From assembly GCF_014200435.1 (NCBI RefSeq), contig NZ_JACHBR010000001.1, positions 1,488,001-1,552,000 of the forward strand: 64,000 nucleotides of DNA, given 5' to 3'. Shown here in pieces: positions 8,497-16,280 of this stretch; position 1 is the first letter of the stretch; each line of letters opens with the position of its first letter. The DNA comes from Sphaerisporangium krabiense. GTDB taxonomy: Bacteria; Actinomycetota; Actinomycetes; Streptosporangiales; Streptosporangiaceae. The notes beneath the pieces were generated by a model. That model ran no database searches and was not told where the DNA came from. It saw only the letters and a program-made list of their open reading frames with translations. The position numbers and the translations under genes were made by a program.

Positions 8497-9285
8497 ATGC
8501 TGACCATCGGCGAGCTGGCGTCGTATGCGGGAGTGACGGTGCGCGCAGTGCGGCACTACCACGCCAAGGGGCTGCTGCCGGAGCCCGACCGGGATCACTC
8601 CGGCTACCGCAGATACGACGCCGGCGCCGTGATCGAGCTGATCAAGATCCGGATCCTCGCCGACGCCGGGGTTCCGCTGGCGCGGGTGCGGGAGCTGCTG
8701 CGGGCCGGAGAGGAGGAGTTCGCCGCGGCGATCGCGGACATCGATGGGAGGCTGCAGGCGGAGATCCAGGAGAGGCAGCGGCACCGCGAGCGAATCGCCC
8801 GGCTCGCCTCCGGGGACAGCCTGGTCCTGCCCTCGGAAGTGGTCGAGTATCTCGACCGGCTGCGGGCGCTCGGAGTCGACGAGCGGATCGTCCAGGCGGA
8901 GCGTGACGGCTGGATCCCGCTGGCCGCGCACTCACCCGAGCGAGTCCCGGAGTGGATGGCACGCAAGCGGGAGCAGCTCGACGATCCGCGGCTGGTCGAC
9001 TTCTACCTCACCCTGGGCCAGGCTCTTGAGCGAGCCGACGACAACCCGCGGCTGGTCGAGCTGGCCGACAAGCTGGCCGCCTACATCACGCGTATGGCCG
9101 ACGAGCGGGGCGAGGACTATGTCGACGACACCGCTATCGAGCTACCGCTCGTCGAGCTGATGGACACGCTGGCGTTCGACACGGTGCCTCCGGCGCGTCG
9201 GCTGATCGAACTTCTGAAGCAGCGAGGCTGGAAAGGCTGGACCAAGCTCGAGCGCGTGGCCCCCATACCGGGTGTGACACCCTAG
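8497..9285 (+). CDS. MerR-family transcriptional regulator
   Basis: A 262-residue regulator. The winged-helix DNA-binding domain covers residues 1-70 (M-L-T-I-G-E-L-A at the start, then R-A-V-R-H-Y-H-A-K-G-L-L, the MerR signature). A coiled-coil dimerisation helix (about 75-115) leads into a C-terminal effector domain that I do not recognise. The ATG at 8497 gives the classic MerR N-terminus and follows GGAG. It lies downstream of the hydrolase gene in one operon whose promoter carries a MerR dyad at 7544-7568, so it probably activates its own operon when a ligand binds. Confidence 0.9.
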   Translation: MLTIGELASYAGVTVRAVRHYHAKGLLPEPDRDHSGYRRYDAGAVIELIKIRILADAGVPLARVRELLRAGEEEFAAAIADIDGRLQAEIQERQRHRERIARLASGDSLVLPSEVVEYLDRLRALGVDERIVQAERDGWIPLAAHSPERVPEWMARKREQLDDPRLVDFYLTLGQALERADDNPRLVELADKLAAYITRMADERGEDYVDDTAIELPLVELMDTLAFDTVPPARRLIELLKQRGWKGWTKLERVAPIPGVTP

Positions 9286-9633
9286 TAGCGCCAGTACGCG
9301 CAGGAAGACGCCACAGGCGACGATCCGAGCGCTATTTGTGATGGCGGGCGGGGTACTTTTGGGCGAGGCTTGGTCCAATCGCAACAGCGACCCAGCGACG
9401 GATTGCCCTCATGCACCGCCGAGCGAGCCGAGATCGCCGATGCTCAAGCGGGCGCTCATATCAAGGCGCACCTCGCCGTATGGGTTACGTGCGGCCAGAA
9501 CATTCTCCCAGCTCTGATTCCCGGCGTCCGGTGAGATCGGCGAACGTCCTCGCCATTGAGTCGGGCTGAAACCGTGCAGAAGCTGCTGCCCCCAACTGAC
9601 TCGCAACACACACCACTGCAATCGAGGGCAGCC
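9286..9633. other. Gene-poor remnant region
   Basis: No intact gene is convincing here. On the minus strand a frame ending at 9409 has a protein-like tail (residues such as W-E-N-V-L-A-A-R-N-P-Y-G-E-V-R) but no credible start, so it may be the 3' end of a decayed gene. The base composition is lower in GC than the flanks. Confidence 0.4.
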
Positions 9634-9760
9634 ATGAGTCATGCAGTCATCTATGAGGCGTTCGGAGATCCCGAAGGTTCTCACGCTCCGAGAAGTCTCA
9701 GGGCCGCATGCGGGGGTCGGCGAGGTCCGGGTGCATGTGGCGGCGTGCCAGGGGACCAAT
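9634..9760 (+). pseudogene. Fragment of a zinc-type alcohol dehydrogenase (MDR) gene, frameshifted
   Basis: From ATG 9634 the frame reads M-S-H-A-V-I-Y-E-A-F-G-D-P-E, the usual start of an NADP-dependent MDR oxidoreductase. After 9675 the continuation (V-L-T-L-R-E-V-S-G-P-H-A-G-V-G-E-V) is in another frame, so a frameshift is present. The similarity stops near 9760, where the opposite-strand MFS gene body begins. The fragment is about 45 residues of a family usually near 310. Confidence 0.7.
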
Positions 9761-10978
9761 ACCGGGGCGAGGGGCGTGAGCGGGTGCCTGGGAATCGGGG
9801 GAGGGCACTGTGCCTGAGCCGGCTGCCAGGGCGGCGATCGTCTGGGTGGCCGCGGTGGCGCACATCAGTATGAGCGGTGTTCGCCAGCCGGAGGTCAGCG
9901 TGTGCAGGAGGCCGAAGATCACTGGGCCGGCGGCGGCCAGCAGGTAACCGATCGACTGGGCCATCGCCGACAACGCGCCGGCCACGGACGCGTCCTGCGC
10001 GCGCAGGCTGATGAAGGCCAGTGCGAGCACGAGGCAGGCTCCGCCGCCCAGGCCGAGGATGACACTCCACAGCCACGCCAGTCCCGGCGCCGCGGAAAGT
10101 CCAAGGTAGCCGAGGAGCATGATCGCCGAGCAGATCGTCGCCAGGGCGCGCTGGTCACGTGCCCGCCGCAGTGCGCCGGGCACCGCCAGGCTGGTCAGCA
10201 CCGCGACCGCCTGGAACAGGAAGAGAAGCCATCCCGCCGTGGCCGCGCTCATGCCGTTGTCCTGGAAGACCTGCGGCAGCCACGTCACGACGACGTAGAA
10301 GCCGAGCGACTGCAGGCCCATGAACGCCGTGACCGCCCAGGAGAGGCCGGAGCGCCACGGCAACGGGTGCCGGCGAATCGCCTGGGCGGCACGCCGCGGA
10401 GCGCGCATCTGAGGGATCCACAGCAGGACGGCCACCAGTGCGAACACGAGCCAGCACCCCAACGCGGTGTGCCAACCGCCGGGCGCGACCGCGCTGATCG
10501 GCACCGCCACCCCGGAGGCCACTGCGGCGACACCTCCCATGACGGTGGCGTAGGCGCTGGTCAGCAGTCCCACCTTGGTGGGGAAATCGCGCTTGATGAG
10601 GCTCGGCAGCAGCACGTTGCCGACGGCGACGCCCGCCCCGATCAGCACGGTTCCGCCGAACAGACCGGCTGCCGTCGGCACCCACCGGAGCGCGATCCCC
10701 AGCGTGAGCACCACGAGCGCACCTCCAAGGAGCCGCTCGGCTCCCCACCGCCCGACCAGTCGGGGCACCAGTGGGGACAGCGCCGCGAACGCCAGCAATG
10801 GCAATGTGTTGAGCAGGCCCGCCACGGCCGGGGTCAACCCAAGATCAGCCTGCACGTGGTCCAGCAACGGCCCGACGCCGGTCAAACTCGCCCGCAGGTT
10901 CGCCGCCACCACGAGCAGCCCCCATACCAGCAACGCCTGCCCCGAACGCCGCGTCAGCGTCTTCTCCATGGACATCAC
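9698..10978 (-). CDS. MFS transporter, CynX/NimT type
   Basis: A 426-residue major-facilitator protein with about 12 hydrophobic segments. It carries the CynX/NimT-like start L-R-A-S-L-T-G-V-G-P-L-L and the long loop R-R-A-A-Q-A-I-R-R between the two halves. The substrate is unknown; relatives move cyanate, nitroimidazoles or small organic acids. The last ~25 residues are hydrophilic and read antisense through the MDR fragment (9698-9760), so the original C-terminus was probably replaced at a recombination junction. It is divergent from the XRE regulator at 11098, which probably controls it. ATG 10978 is used, though M codons at 10975 and 10969 are also possible. Confidence 0.85.
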   Translation of the reverse strand: MMSMEKTLTRRSGQALLVWGLLVVAANLRASLTGVGPLLDHVQADLGLTPAVAGLLNTLPLLAFAALSPLVPRLVGRWGAERLLGGALVVLTLGIALRWVPTAAGLFGGTVLIGAGVAVGNVLLPSLIKRDFPTKVGLLTSAYATVMGGVAAVASGVAVPISAVAPGGWHTALGCWLVFALVAVLLWIPQMRAPRRAAQAIRRHPLPWRSGLSWAVTAFMGLQSLGFYVVVTWLPQVFQDNGMSAATAGWLLFLFQAVAVLTSLAVPGALRRARDQRALATICSAIMLLGYLGLSAAPGLAWLWSVILGLGGGACLVLALAFISLRAQDASVAGALSAMAQSIGYLLAAAGPVIFGLLHTLTSGWRTPLILMCATAATQTIAALAAGSGTVPSPDSQAPAHAPRPGIGPLARRHMHPDLADPRMRP

Positions 10979-11097
10979 GATCGAGCAGCACCGCAGCCGG
11001 CAACCAGGCCGTGTTCAGGGCTAGCCCTCGCAGGGCCACCCTGCGCACTGCCACGATGGAACACTGTGCGATCAACGGGCCCGGGTAGCCTGTCGGC

Positions 11098-11979
11098 GTG
11101 GGGTCACCACTGGGGAACTTCATCAGGTCGAAGCGTGACAGCATCCAGCCGGAATCCCTTGGTCTGCCGGACCGCGGCCGCCGCCGGTCACCGGGTCTGC
11201 GCCGGCTGGACCTCGCCACGTGCGCCGGCATCAGCGTTGAATACCTGACGCGCATCGAGCAGGGCCGCGACCGCAATCCATCGCCGACGGTCGTCAACGC
11301 CCTCGCCGACGCGCTCCGCCTCGACTCCCCGGAGCGCAACCACCTGCGCTACCTCGCGAAGATCACCGGTGACGAATGCTCCATCCTCATCCGTCCCGTG
11401 CCACCGTCCCGGCGCGTGCGACCGCCCGTCCTGCGGACGCTCCGCCTCCTCGAACCCAGCGTCGCCATCGTGACCAACCGGCTGGGCGACGTCCTCGCCC
11501 ACACCAGCGGCTACCGACTGGTCACCAGCGGGACGGGCCTGCTCGACGACGCCCATCCGAACCTCAACCGCTACCTGTTCACCGACCCCCGCGCCCGGAC
11601 GTTCTTCGTCGACTGGGACGACGTCGCGGACGAGCAGGCCTTCGATCTTTGGCAGGCGCCGTCCCTGGAGAACCTCGAATGGCTCACCGCGGAGCTCACC
11701 CCCATCGCCGGGCCTGACTTCACCGACCGCCTGAACCGTCACGTGGTGCCGCGACGCGGCGTCCTCCGGCTCGACCACCCGTCCGGTCACCGGCTTCGAC
11801 TGCTTCGTGAGACCCTCGAACTGCCCGCGGAGGCCCAACAACTGGTCGTCTTCCTCCCGGCCGACGACCAGACGGCCGAGGCCATCGACCAGCTCGAGCA
11901 CGAGTCCCGCGGCCGACCCGGTCCATCTCGTGACACACCGCGAACTCAGCACTCCCAACCGGTCCAAGCCACGGTGTGA
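11098..11979 (+). CDS. XRE-family regulator with MmyB-like ligand domain
   Basis: A 293-residue protein. An N-terminal helix-turn-helix (about residues 20-80, with I-S-V-E-Y-L-T-R-I-E-Q-G-R typical of this group) precedes an MmyB-like PAS-type domain (about 105-270; V-T-N-R-L-G-D-V-L-A and D-P-R-A-R-T-F-F-V-D-W are characteristic). Such proteins repress a divergent transporter or oxidoreductase and are released by small ligands, which fits the MFS gene 119 bp away. GTG 11098 is the start. The usual L-R-x-R-R-E-x-L-x-P opening looks altered, so the extreme N-terminus may be degraded. Confidence 0.85.
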   Translation: MGSPLGNFIRSKRDSIQPESLGLPDRGRRRSPGLRRLDLATCAGISVEYLTRIEQGRDRNPSPTVVNALADALRLDSPERNHLRYLAKITGDECSILIRPVPPSRRVRPPVLRTLRLLEPSVAIVTNRLGDVLAHTSGYRLVTSGTGLLDDAHPNLNRYLFTDPRARTFFVDWDDVADEQAFDLWQAPSLENLEWLTAELTPIAGPDFTDRLNRHVVPRRGVLRLDHPSGHRLRLLRETLELPAEAQQLVVFLPADDQTAEAIDQLEHESRGRPGPSRDTPRTQHSQPVQATV

Positions 11980-12040
11980 CTCGTCGTGATGGGTTCTATC
12001 GGGCGGTTGGGTCACACAGCCTCGACACTCCCAGACTCCT

Positions 12041-12145
12041 GCGCTTCCTTTGGGACGAAGAGGCCGTAGGTTCAGTTCCTGCCGCCGCGACCACGTAGTA
12101 CGAGTACCGAGGCCGGTTCCACAGATCGGAGCTGACCTTCTGTGC
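12041..12145 (+). repeat. Diverged copy of the tRNA-Pro 3' half and its terminator (att-like)
   Basis: By eye about 44 of 52 bases match the tRNA-Pro from its anticodon stem to the 3' end (7183 onward), and similarity continues through the terminator region. The anticodon loop reads TTTGGGA (TGG, also Pro), the closing pair of the anticodon stem is broken, and no 5' half exists, so it is not a working tRNA. One T-arm base pair is changed on both sides, so the copy came from a different functional tRNA-Pro rather than by simple local duplication. Confidence 0.75.
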
Positions 12146-12293
12146 TCTCTGCGGGCCCATGGCTTCGAGCCATTGCGGAGCATGCGGCCCTGGCTGCCGG
12201 ACCAGTAAGGGTCGCACGGCATCACCCCTTCAGCCTGTACTGACCATGCAGACGTCGCGGCTCAATGATCGTGGCAAAAAAGGGCGCCTACTC

Positions 12294-12322
12294 TAACTTC
12301 CTGTCACTATGACAAGAAGTTA
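12294..12322. promoter_or_regulatory. 29-bp palindrome, probable NrtR-type operator
   Basis: A 13-bp arm, TAACTTCCTGTCA, at 12294-12306 is mirrored at 12310-12322 with a single mismatch and a 3-bp centre. It lies 10 bp before the start of the Nudix regulator and must overlap its promoter. NrtR regulators bind TGTCA/TGACA-containing palindromes of this kind, so autoregulation of the 12333-16248 operon is likely. Confidence 0.8.
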
Positions 12323-12332
12323 CGGTGTACTC

Positions 12333-13097
12333 ATGAGCGTCGAACCTTGGGAACCGCCCAGCGTTCTGCTGGCAGTGGACCTGGTGATCTTGACTCTGCG
12401 GAGTGCCCGCTTGCATGTGTTGCTCATCGAACGTGGTGTTGAGCCTTATCGCGGTTCGTTCGCCTTACCTGGAGGATTCCTCAGCCATGGAGATGAGGAC
12501 ATATTCGTGGCGGCGCGTCGTGAGCTGTCCGAAGAGGCCGGTCTTGCCGATGTGCCGCATCTTGAGATGCTGAGTGTGTACGGTGAGCCAGGACGCGACC
12601 CTCGTGGCCGAGTGATCTCGGTGGCCTACCTGGCGATCGCACCGCGCTTGCCGGAGCCTGTCGCCGGCACGGATGCGGCGGGTGCCTGTTGGAAACCCGT
12701 AGAAGATGTTTTGTCCTCCGGTCTGAAATTGGCGTTCGACCATCGGCGGATCATCGCGGATGGCGTCGAATGCGCGCGCGTGAAGCTGGAACATTCGGCA
12801 CTCGCCACGGCGTTCTGCGCTGACACCTTCACCATCTCGGAACTACAGCAGGTGTACGAGGCGGTGTGGGGTGTCCGGCTTGATCCTCGGAATTTCTATC
12901 GCAAGGTTCAGAACGCCCGCGGCTTCATCGTCCCGGCCGGCCCTATGCGGCGAACGGAGAATGGGCGGCCTGCCCGGCTCTTCAAGCCGGGCCCGCTCCA
13001 GGTTTTGTATCCCCCGATGGCCCGTTCGGCGCAGTCCGTATCCGCGCCCCCTGGCGACTCGACGGCGCAGAACCCTGAAGGAGGTGTGCTCTCATGA
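12333..13097 (+). CDS. NrtR-like Nudix-winged-helix regulator
   Basis: A 254-residue two-domain protein. The N-terminal Nudix domain (about 8-145) contains R-R-E-L-S-E-E-A-G-L, so the acidic catalytic core of the Nudix box is kept, although one extra residue sits between the first glycine and the first glutamate. The C-terminal winged helix (about 150-225) has the NrtR-like F-T-I-S-E-L-Q-Q-V-Y-E and R-N-F-Y-R-K-V. NrtR proteins sense ADP-ribose or related NAD metabolites and usually repress NAD genes. Here the regulator heads an operon with a nucleosidase and a membrane protein, and its stop overlaps the next start (ATGA). Enzyme activity is possible but not certain. Leu TTA codons occur here and in the next two genes. 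Confidence 0.85.
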   Translation: MSVEPWEPPSVLLAVDLVILTLRSARLHVLLIERGVEPYRGSFALPGGFLSHGDEDIFVAARRELSEEAGLADVPHLEMLSVYGEPGRDPRGRVISVAYLAIAPRLPEPVAGTDAAGACWKPVEDVLSSGLKLAFDHRRIIADGVECARVKLEHSALATAFCADTFTISELQQVYEAVWGVRLDPRNFYRKVQNARGFIVPAGPMRRTENGRPARLFKPGPLQVLYPPMARSAQSVSAPPGDSTAQNPEGGVLS

Positions 13098-14251
13098 ACG
13101 AGCGCCCCGTCGTGATCCTCACCGCTCTGGATCTGGAGTACGAAGCAGTCCGGAGACACTTATCCGACCTACGACTACATCGCCACCGGGCTGGGACGCG
13201 ATTCGAGATCGGTCGTCTCCCGAACGGCTGCCACGTGGCCCTGGGACTGGTCGGAAAGGGTAACCAACCCGCTGCCGTGCTCACTGAGCGGGCGATCACC
13301 GAGTTCGATCCGTTCGCCTTGCTGTTCGTAGGCGTCGCCGGTGCCCTCTGGCCCGACGTCGACTTAGGCGATGTTGTGATCGCGACCCACGTCTACGCCT
13401 ACCACGGCGGCACCAGCGAGGACGACGGGTTGAAAGCACGTCCTCGCGTCTGGGAGATCTCGCACGAGCCGGATCAGATTGCCCGTCATCTGGTCAGGAA
13501 CGGCACCTGGAAACGCCGCCTTCCTGCCGATCAGGCCGCGGCGGAAGTCCGCTTCGGGCCGATCGCGGCCGGCGAGGTCGTGCAGGATTCCGCGATTTCA
13601 GCACATGCTCAATGGGTTCGCCAGACCTACAACGACGCGCTGGCGATAGAGATGGAAGCCGCCGGGGTGGCGCAAGCCGCCCATTTGAACAGATCGCTTC
13701 CGATGGTCGTGATACGCGGCATCAGCGACCGGGCCGACGGCACCAAGGTGAAGACCGACGGCGTTGGCTGGCAGGCGAAAGCGGTGACGAATGCCGCAGC
13801 ACTCGCTCTCGCCCTCGCCGAGGAACTTGCTCGGGAGACGCTCCGTGGCAACGTCGCCGACAGGACAGAGAAGGCGGAAGGCGAATCCATGCCCGAAATC
13901 GTGAGGAACGTTGCCAAGGGAAGTGCCCATGTGGGGGTACAGGCCGGCCGTATCTACGGCAATGTGTCGATCGGGCAGCCGTCTCAGGCCGTACTCGATC
14001 CGGCAGGACAACTCGCGGACCTCCGCCACAAGCTCTCAAAGGCCTGCGCGGCCGGAGATGTGGACGTGGCCACCTTCACTGCAGCAGAGGAAGAGATCGA
14101 CGTCGCCGCCCAATCGCTGTCGGAGAACACCGACCAGGGCAAGAACAAGGCGATGATCGCACTCCGGAGGCTGCGGGGGCTGCTGATGGATGTGGCCGAC
14201 CTGGCCTCGAAAGTCGCCTCGGTCATCGCCGCGATACGAGGCACGTTATGA
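13094..14251 (+). CDS. MTAN/PNP-family nucleosidase with C-terminal amyloid-like motif
   Basis: A 385-residue protein. Residues 1-245 are a purine nucleoside phosphorylase/MTA-SAH nucleosidase domain: I-L-T-A-L-D-L-E at the start, F-V-G-V-A-G-A-L-W near 76, the ribose-binding A-I-E-M-E-A-A-G-V-A near 180, and R-G-I-S-D-R-A-D-G with the catalytic aspartate near 206. Housekeeping MTAN proteins end here; this one continues with a linker, a 23-residue motif at 272-294 (V-G-V-Q-A-G-R-I-Y-G-N-V) and a helical tail. The motif recurs at the N-terminus of the next protein. PNP domains are known effectors in bacterial STAND/NLR conflict systems, so this is read as a candidate toxic or signalling effector. 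Both ends overlap the neighbours by ATGA. Confidence 0.85.
   Translation: MNERPVVILTALDLEYEAVRRHLSDLRLHRHRAGTRFEIGRLPNGCHVALGLVGKGNQPAAVLTERAITEFDPFALLFVGVAGALWPDVDLGDVVIATHVYAYHGGTSEDDGLKARPRVWEISHEPDQIARHLVRNGTWKRRLPADQAAAEVRFGPIAAGEVVQDSAISAHAQWVRQTYNDALAIEMEAAGVAQAAHLNRSLPMVVIRGISDRADGTKVKTDGVGWQAKAVTNAAALALALAEELARETLRGNVADRTEKAEGESMPEIVRNVAKGSAHVGVQAGRIYGNVSIGQPSQAVLDPAGQLADLRHKLSKACAAGDVDVATFTAAEEEIDVAAQSLSENTDQGKNKAMIALRRLRGLLMDVADLASKVASVIAAIRGTL
13907..13975 (+). other. RHIM-like amyloid motif, copy in the nucleosidase
   Basis: Residues 272-294 align without gaps to residues 10-32 of the next protein. Nine of 23 positions are identical, including V-G-V-Q and a later G-x-V, with I/V, I/L and N/D exchanges elsewhere. 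The pattern V-x-Q-x-G-x-I-x-G-x-V resembles the RHIM-like class of bacterial amyloid signalling sequences found in actinomycete NLR proteins. Assignment is by eye. Confidence 0.6.
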
Positions 14252-16248
14252 ACGCGTCCACCGTTACCTCGGCCAACATCGCTGAGGAGGGGGCAACCGT
14301 CGGCGTTCAGACGGAGGCGCTACACGGAGACGTCTATGTGTATCAACTGCCTCCCGATGCGACGCCGCAGCAAAAATTCGAGGTGGGAGTCAAATGTCTG
14401 CGCGGTGGCATGTCGGCGAGGGCGAGAGAGTACATCAGCGATGCCGTGGTGCAGGGGCATGTGACGAGCCGCTCATGCTTCTATCTGCTCCTCGCTCTGC
14501 TGAGCGGCCGTACACTGCAGCAGGTCCCGAAGGAGGACCTCGACGTATTGCGGTCCGTCCAGGCGCGAATCGTCGAGCGGCCTGGTGACACGTGGGTAAT
14601 TGCGGTCAGGATGCTCAGCGACCTTCTGACGTCGCTCCAGACCGGTTCCGTGGATTCGGAAGCCATAGAGCGGGATCTTCAGGCATTAGGCACCCGTCAG
14701 CGGGACGAGATTTTCCGGCATCTCGAAATGCTTCTGAGTGGTCCCGCTCTGGACGGGCTCTGGGCGCGTGCGTTTGCGTCGGCGAAGGCGGAGCGGTGTG
14801 ACTATGAGCGCCTGCGGCGGGTCTGGAAGTTCTTCCAGCCCGAGCCGATCGGCGCACGGGTACGGTCGCCGCGTCCGGCAGCGATCACGGTTGGCGATTG
14901 GATCCGATCGATCGCCACCACGATGCTGTCGCTGACATCCGTCAGCTTCATCGGAGCGGTGTCGTGGCAGCACGCCTGGTCATCGACGGCGCTGGCCCTA
15001 CCCCTCTTCACCGCTGGTTGCCACGCCTGTGCACGACACGGCGTGGAGTGGCGGTTCAGGGTGCAGCGCCGTCAAGAGAAAGACCGACAACATTGGACCG
15101 CGGGGCAACGACCGATCGCCGCCCCGCAAGGCGGTTTCGCGAATCAGATCGACCGTCAGTTCGACTACTATTTCGCGAGGTACGTTCCACGAAACACTGA
15201 CAGGGCGGAGTGGCTCACCCGGACGGCCGCTATCCGCCGATGTCTACGTGATGAAGTCGTGGAGCTGTACCGGGAGAGCAGGGTCGATGCGAAACGAGTG
15301 GCCTGGCTCACCAGATATCTCGTCAGCGACGTGAAAGGACGCTGGCAGGACGGCACGCTATGGGATTACCGCGACCGACTGAGGGTCACGGCATCCATGA
15401 AGGTGCTGTTCACTCTCGGGGTAGCCGCCCTTATCGTGGGCGGGGCGATGATGACGTGGAGCGCGCTGTACGTCAGACCGCTCAGTGTCGTCGGTGCCAC
15501 CGTCGTCGCCATATGGGGCGGATGGATCGCATGCGCGACCTGGTTACGCATAATCCTCGAACACAAGAGGCTGACCGCGGAGCAGGCGGAGGCGGATCTA
15601 CTCCTGGCCGAGCGCCGTGCGGCCTTCGAACGATGGAAGAGCAAGCTGGCGGACAAACCCACCGATTTGGAGATGGCCCACTGGCTGGACTGCGATCGTA
15701 AGGCGTTGATGGAAGAGGCGATGCGGCACTACAAGCTCGCCGCAGCCGATGTCATCGCCCATGCCTTCATCGAGGCACCTGCGAGCTACTACAAGCGGGC
15801 CAGGGTGCGAAAGGGCCCCTGGCGCTATTCGAGGTACAAGCTGCTGACCTTCCTGCTCACCGCCGATGGTGTGCGCCAACTGACCGTTGAACTCGACTTC
15901 GAGAAGGCCACCTTCCATGATCGGGCACGTATCAACTACCGCTACGACGCTGTCGCGGCGGTAGAGGTGACCGAAGCCGATGATGGCCACAAGACGTTCG
16001 AACTCACACTCGTCAACGGTCATCCGATCGAGGTCGAGGTGACCGGACCCCCACCCGGAACCGACCAACTGGGGGAGGACACGCGCATGGTGTCCCAGGC
16101 GACTCTCGATACCGCAGGATTGGGGAACACCCTGCACATTCTTGAAGGTGTCGCCGCCGAAGGAAAGGAATGGATCAGGAACGAGCGCGAGCGTGAGCGA
16201 GTCGGGTCAGCCGATCTCGCGGATGCGGCCCGCAGGCTTCTCGCTTAG
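14248..16248 (+). CDS. Membrane protein with N-terminal amyloid-like motif, partner of the nucleosidase
   Basis: A 666-residue protein. Residues 10-32 carry the motif shared with the upstream nucleosidase. Residues 38-200 are alpha-helical and TPR-like (repeated A-R-E-Y and L-L-L-A-L-L segments). Hydrophobic stretches at about 220-262 and the hairpin at 383-406/412-435 anchor it in the membrane. A charged helical part (436-500) leads to a beta-rich C-terminal domain (about 525-610, L-T-F-L-L-T-A-D-G-V-R-Q-L, R-I-N-Y-R-Y-D). I recognise no enzyme domain. By analogy with paired amyloid-signalling genes it could be the sensor or the membrane executor that nucleates the nucleosidase. ATG 14248 overlaps the upstream stop. 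Confidence 0.8.
   Translation: MNASTVTSANIAEEGATVGVQTEALHGDVYVYQLPPDATPQQKFEVGVKCLRGGMSARAREYISDAVVQGHVTSRSCFYLLLALLSGRTLQQVPKEDLDVLRSVQARIVERPGDTWVIAVRMLSDLLTSLQTGSVDSEAIERDLQALGTRQRDEIFRHLEMLLSGPALDGLWARAFASAKAERCDYERLRRVWKFFQPEPIGARVRSPRPAAITVGDWIRSIATTMLSLTSVSFIGAVSWQHAWSSTALALPLFTAGCHACARHGVEWRFRVQRRQEKDRQHWTAGQRPIAAPQGGFANQIDRQFDYYFARYVPRNTDRAEWLTRTAAIRRCLRDEVVELYRESRVDAKRVAWLTRYLVSDVKGRWQDGTLWDYRDRLRVTASMKVLFTLGVAALIVGGAMMTWSALYVRPLSVVGATVVAIWGGWIACATWLRIILEHKRLTAEQAEADLLLAERRAAFERWKSKLADKPTDLEMAHWLDCDRKALMEEAMRHYKLAAADVIAHAFIEAPASYYKRARVRKGPWRYSRYKLLTFLLTADGVRQLTVELDFEKATFHDRARINYRYDAVAAVEVTEADDGHKTFELTLVNGHPIEVEVTGPPPGTDQLGEDTRMVSQATLDTAGLGNTLHILEGVAAEGKEWIRNERERERVGSADLADAARRLLA
14275..14343 (+). 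other. RHIM-like amyloid motif, copy in the membrane protein
   Basis: Residues 10-32 (A-T-V-G-V-Q-T-E-A-L-H-G-D-V inside) match the motif in the nucleosidase position by position. Location at the very N-terminus before a helical domain is the usual arrangement for amyloid signalling motifs in receptor proteins. Confidence 0.6.
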
Positions 16249-16280
16249 CCGCTGCGGATTCGAGATCATCGACGGGACGA

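Larger units (their letters stand above)
7158..12145. mobile_element. Putative tRNA-Pro-associated island without integrase
   Basis: The segment between the intact tRNA-Pro and the diverged 3'-tRNA copy at 12041-12145 contains only accessory genes (hydrolase, MerR, MFS, XRE) and gene fragments. That is the layout left when an element integrates at a tRNA 3' end. No integrase, excisionase or replication gene remains, so this is a decayed footprint rather than a working element. The boundaries are set by the repeats. Confidence 0.45.

Noticed and set aside
12041-12089. A second tRNA-Pro gene
   Set aside because: Only the 3' half exists, the anticodon-stem closing pair is broken, and there is no acceptor 5' strand.
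13612-14247. Upstream extension of the membrane-protein frame to 13612
   Set aside because: This part overlaps the nucleosidase gene in another frame and is Arg-rich without structure; the ATGA-coupled start at 14248 gives the motif-bearing N-terminus.
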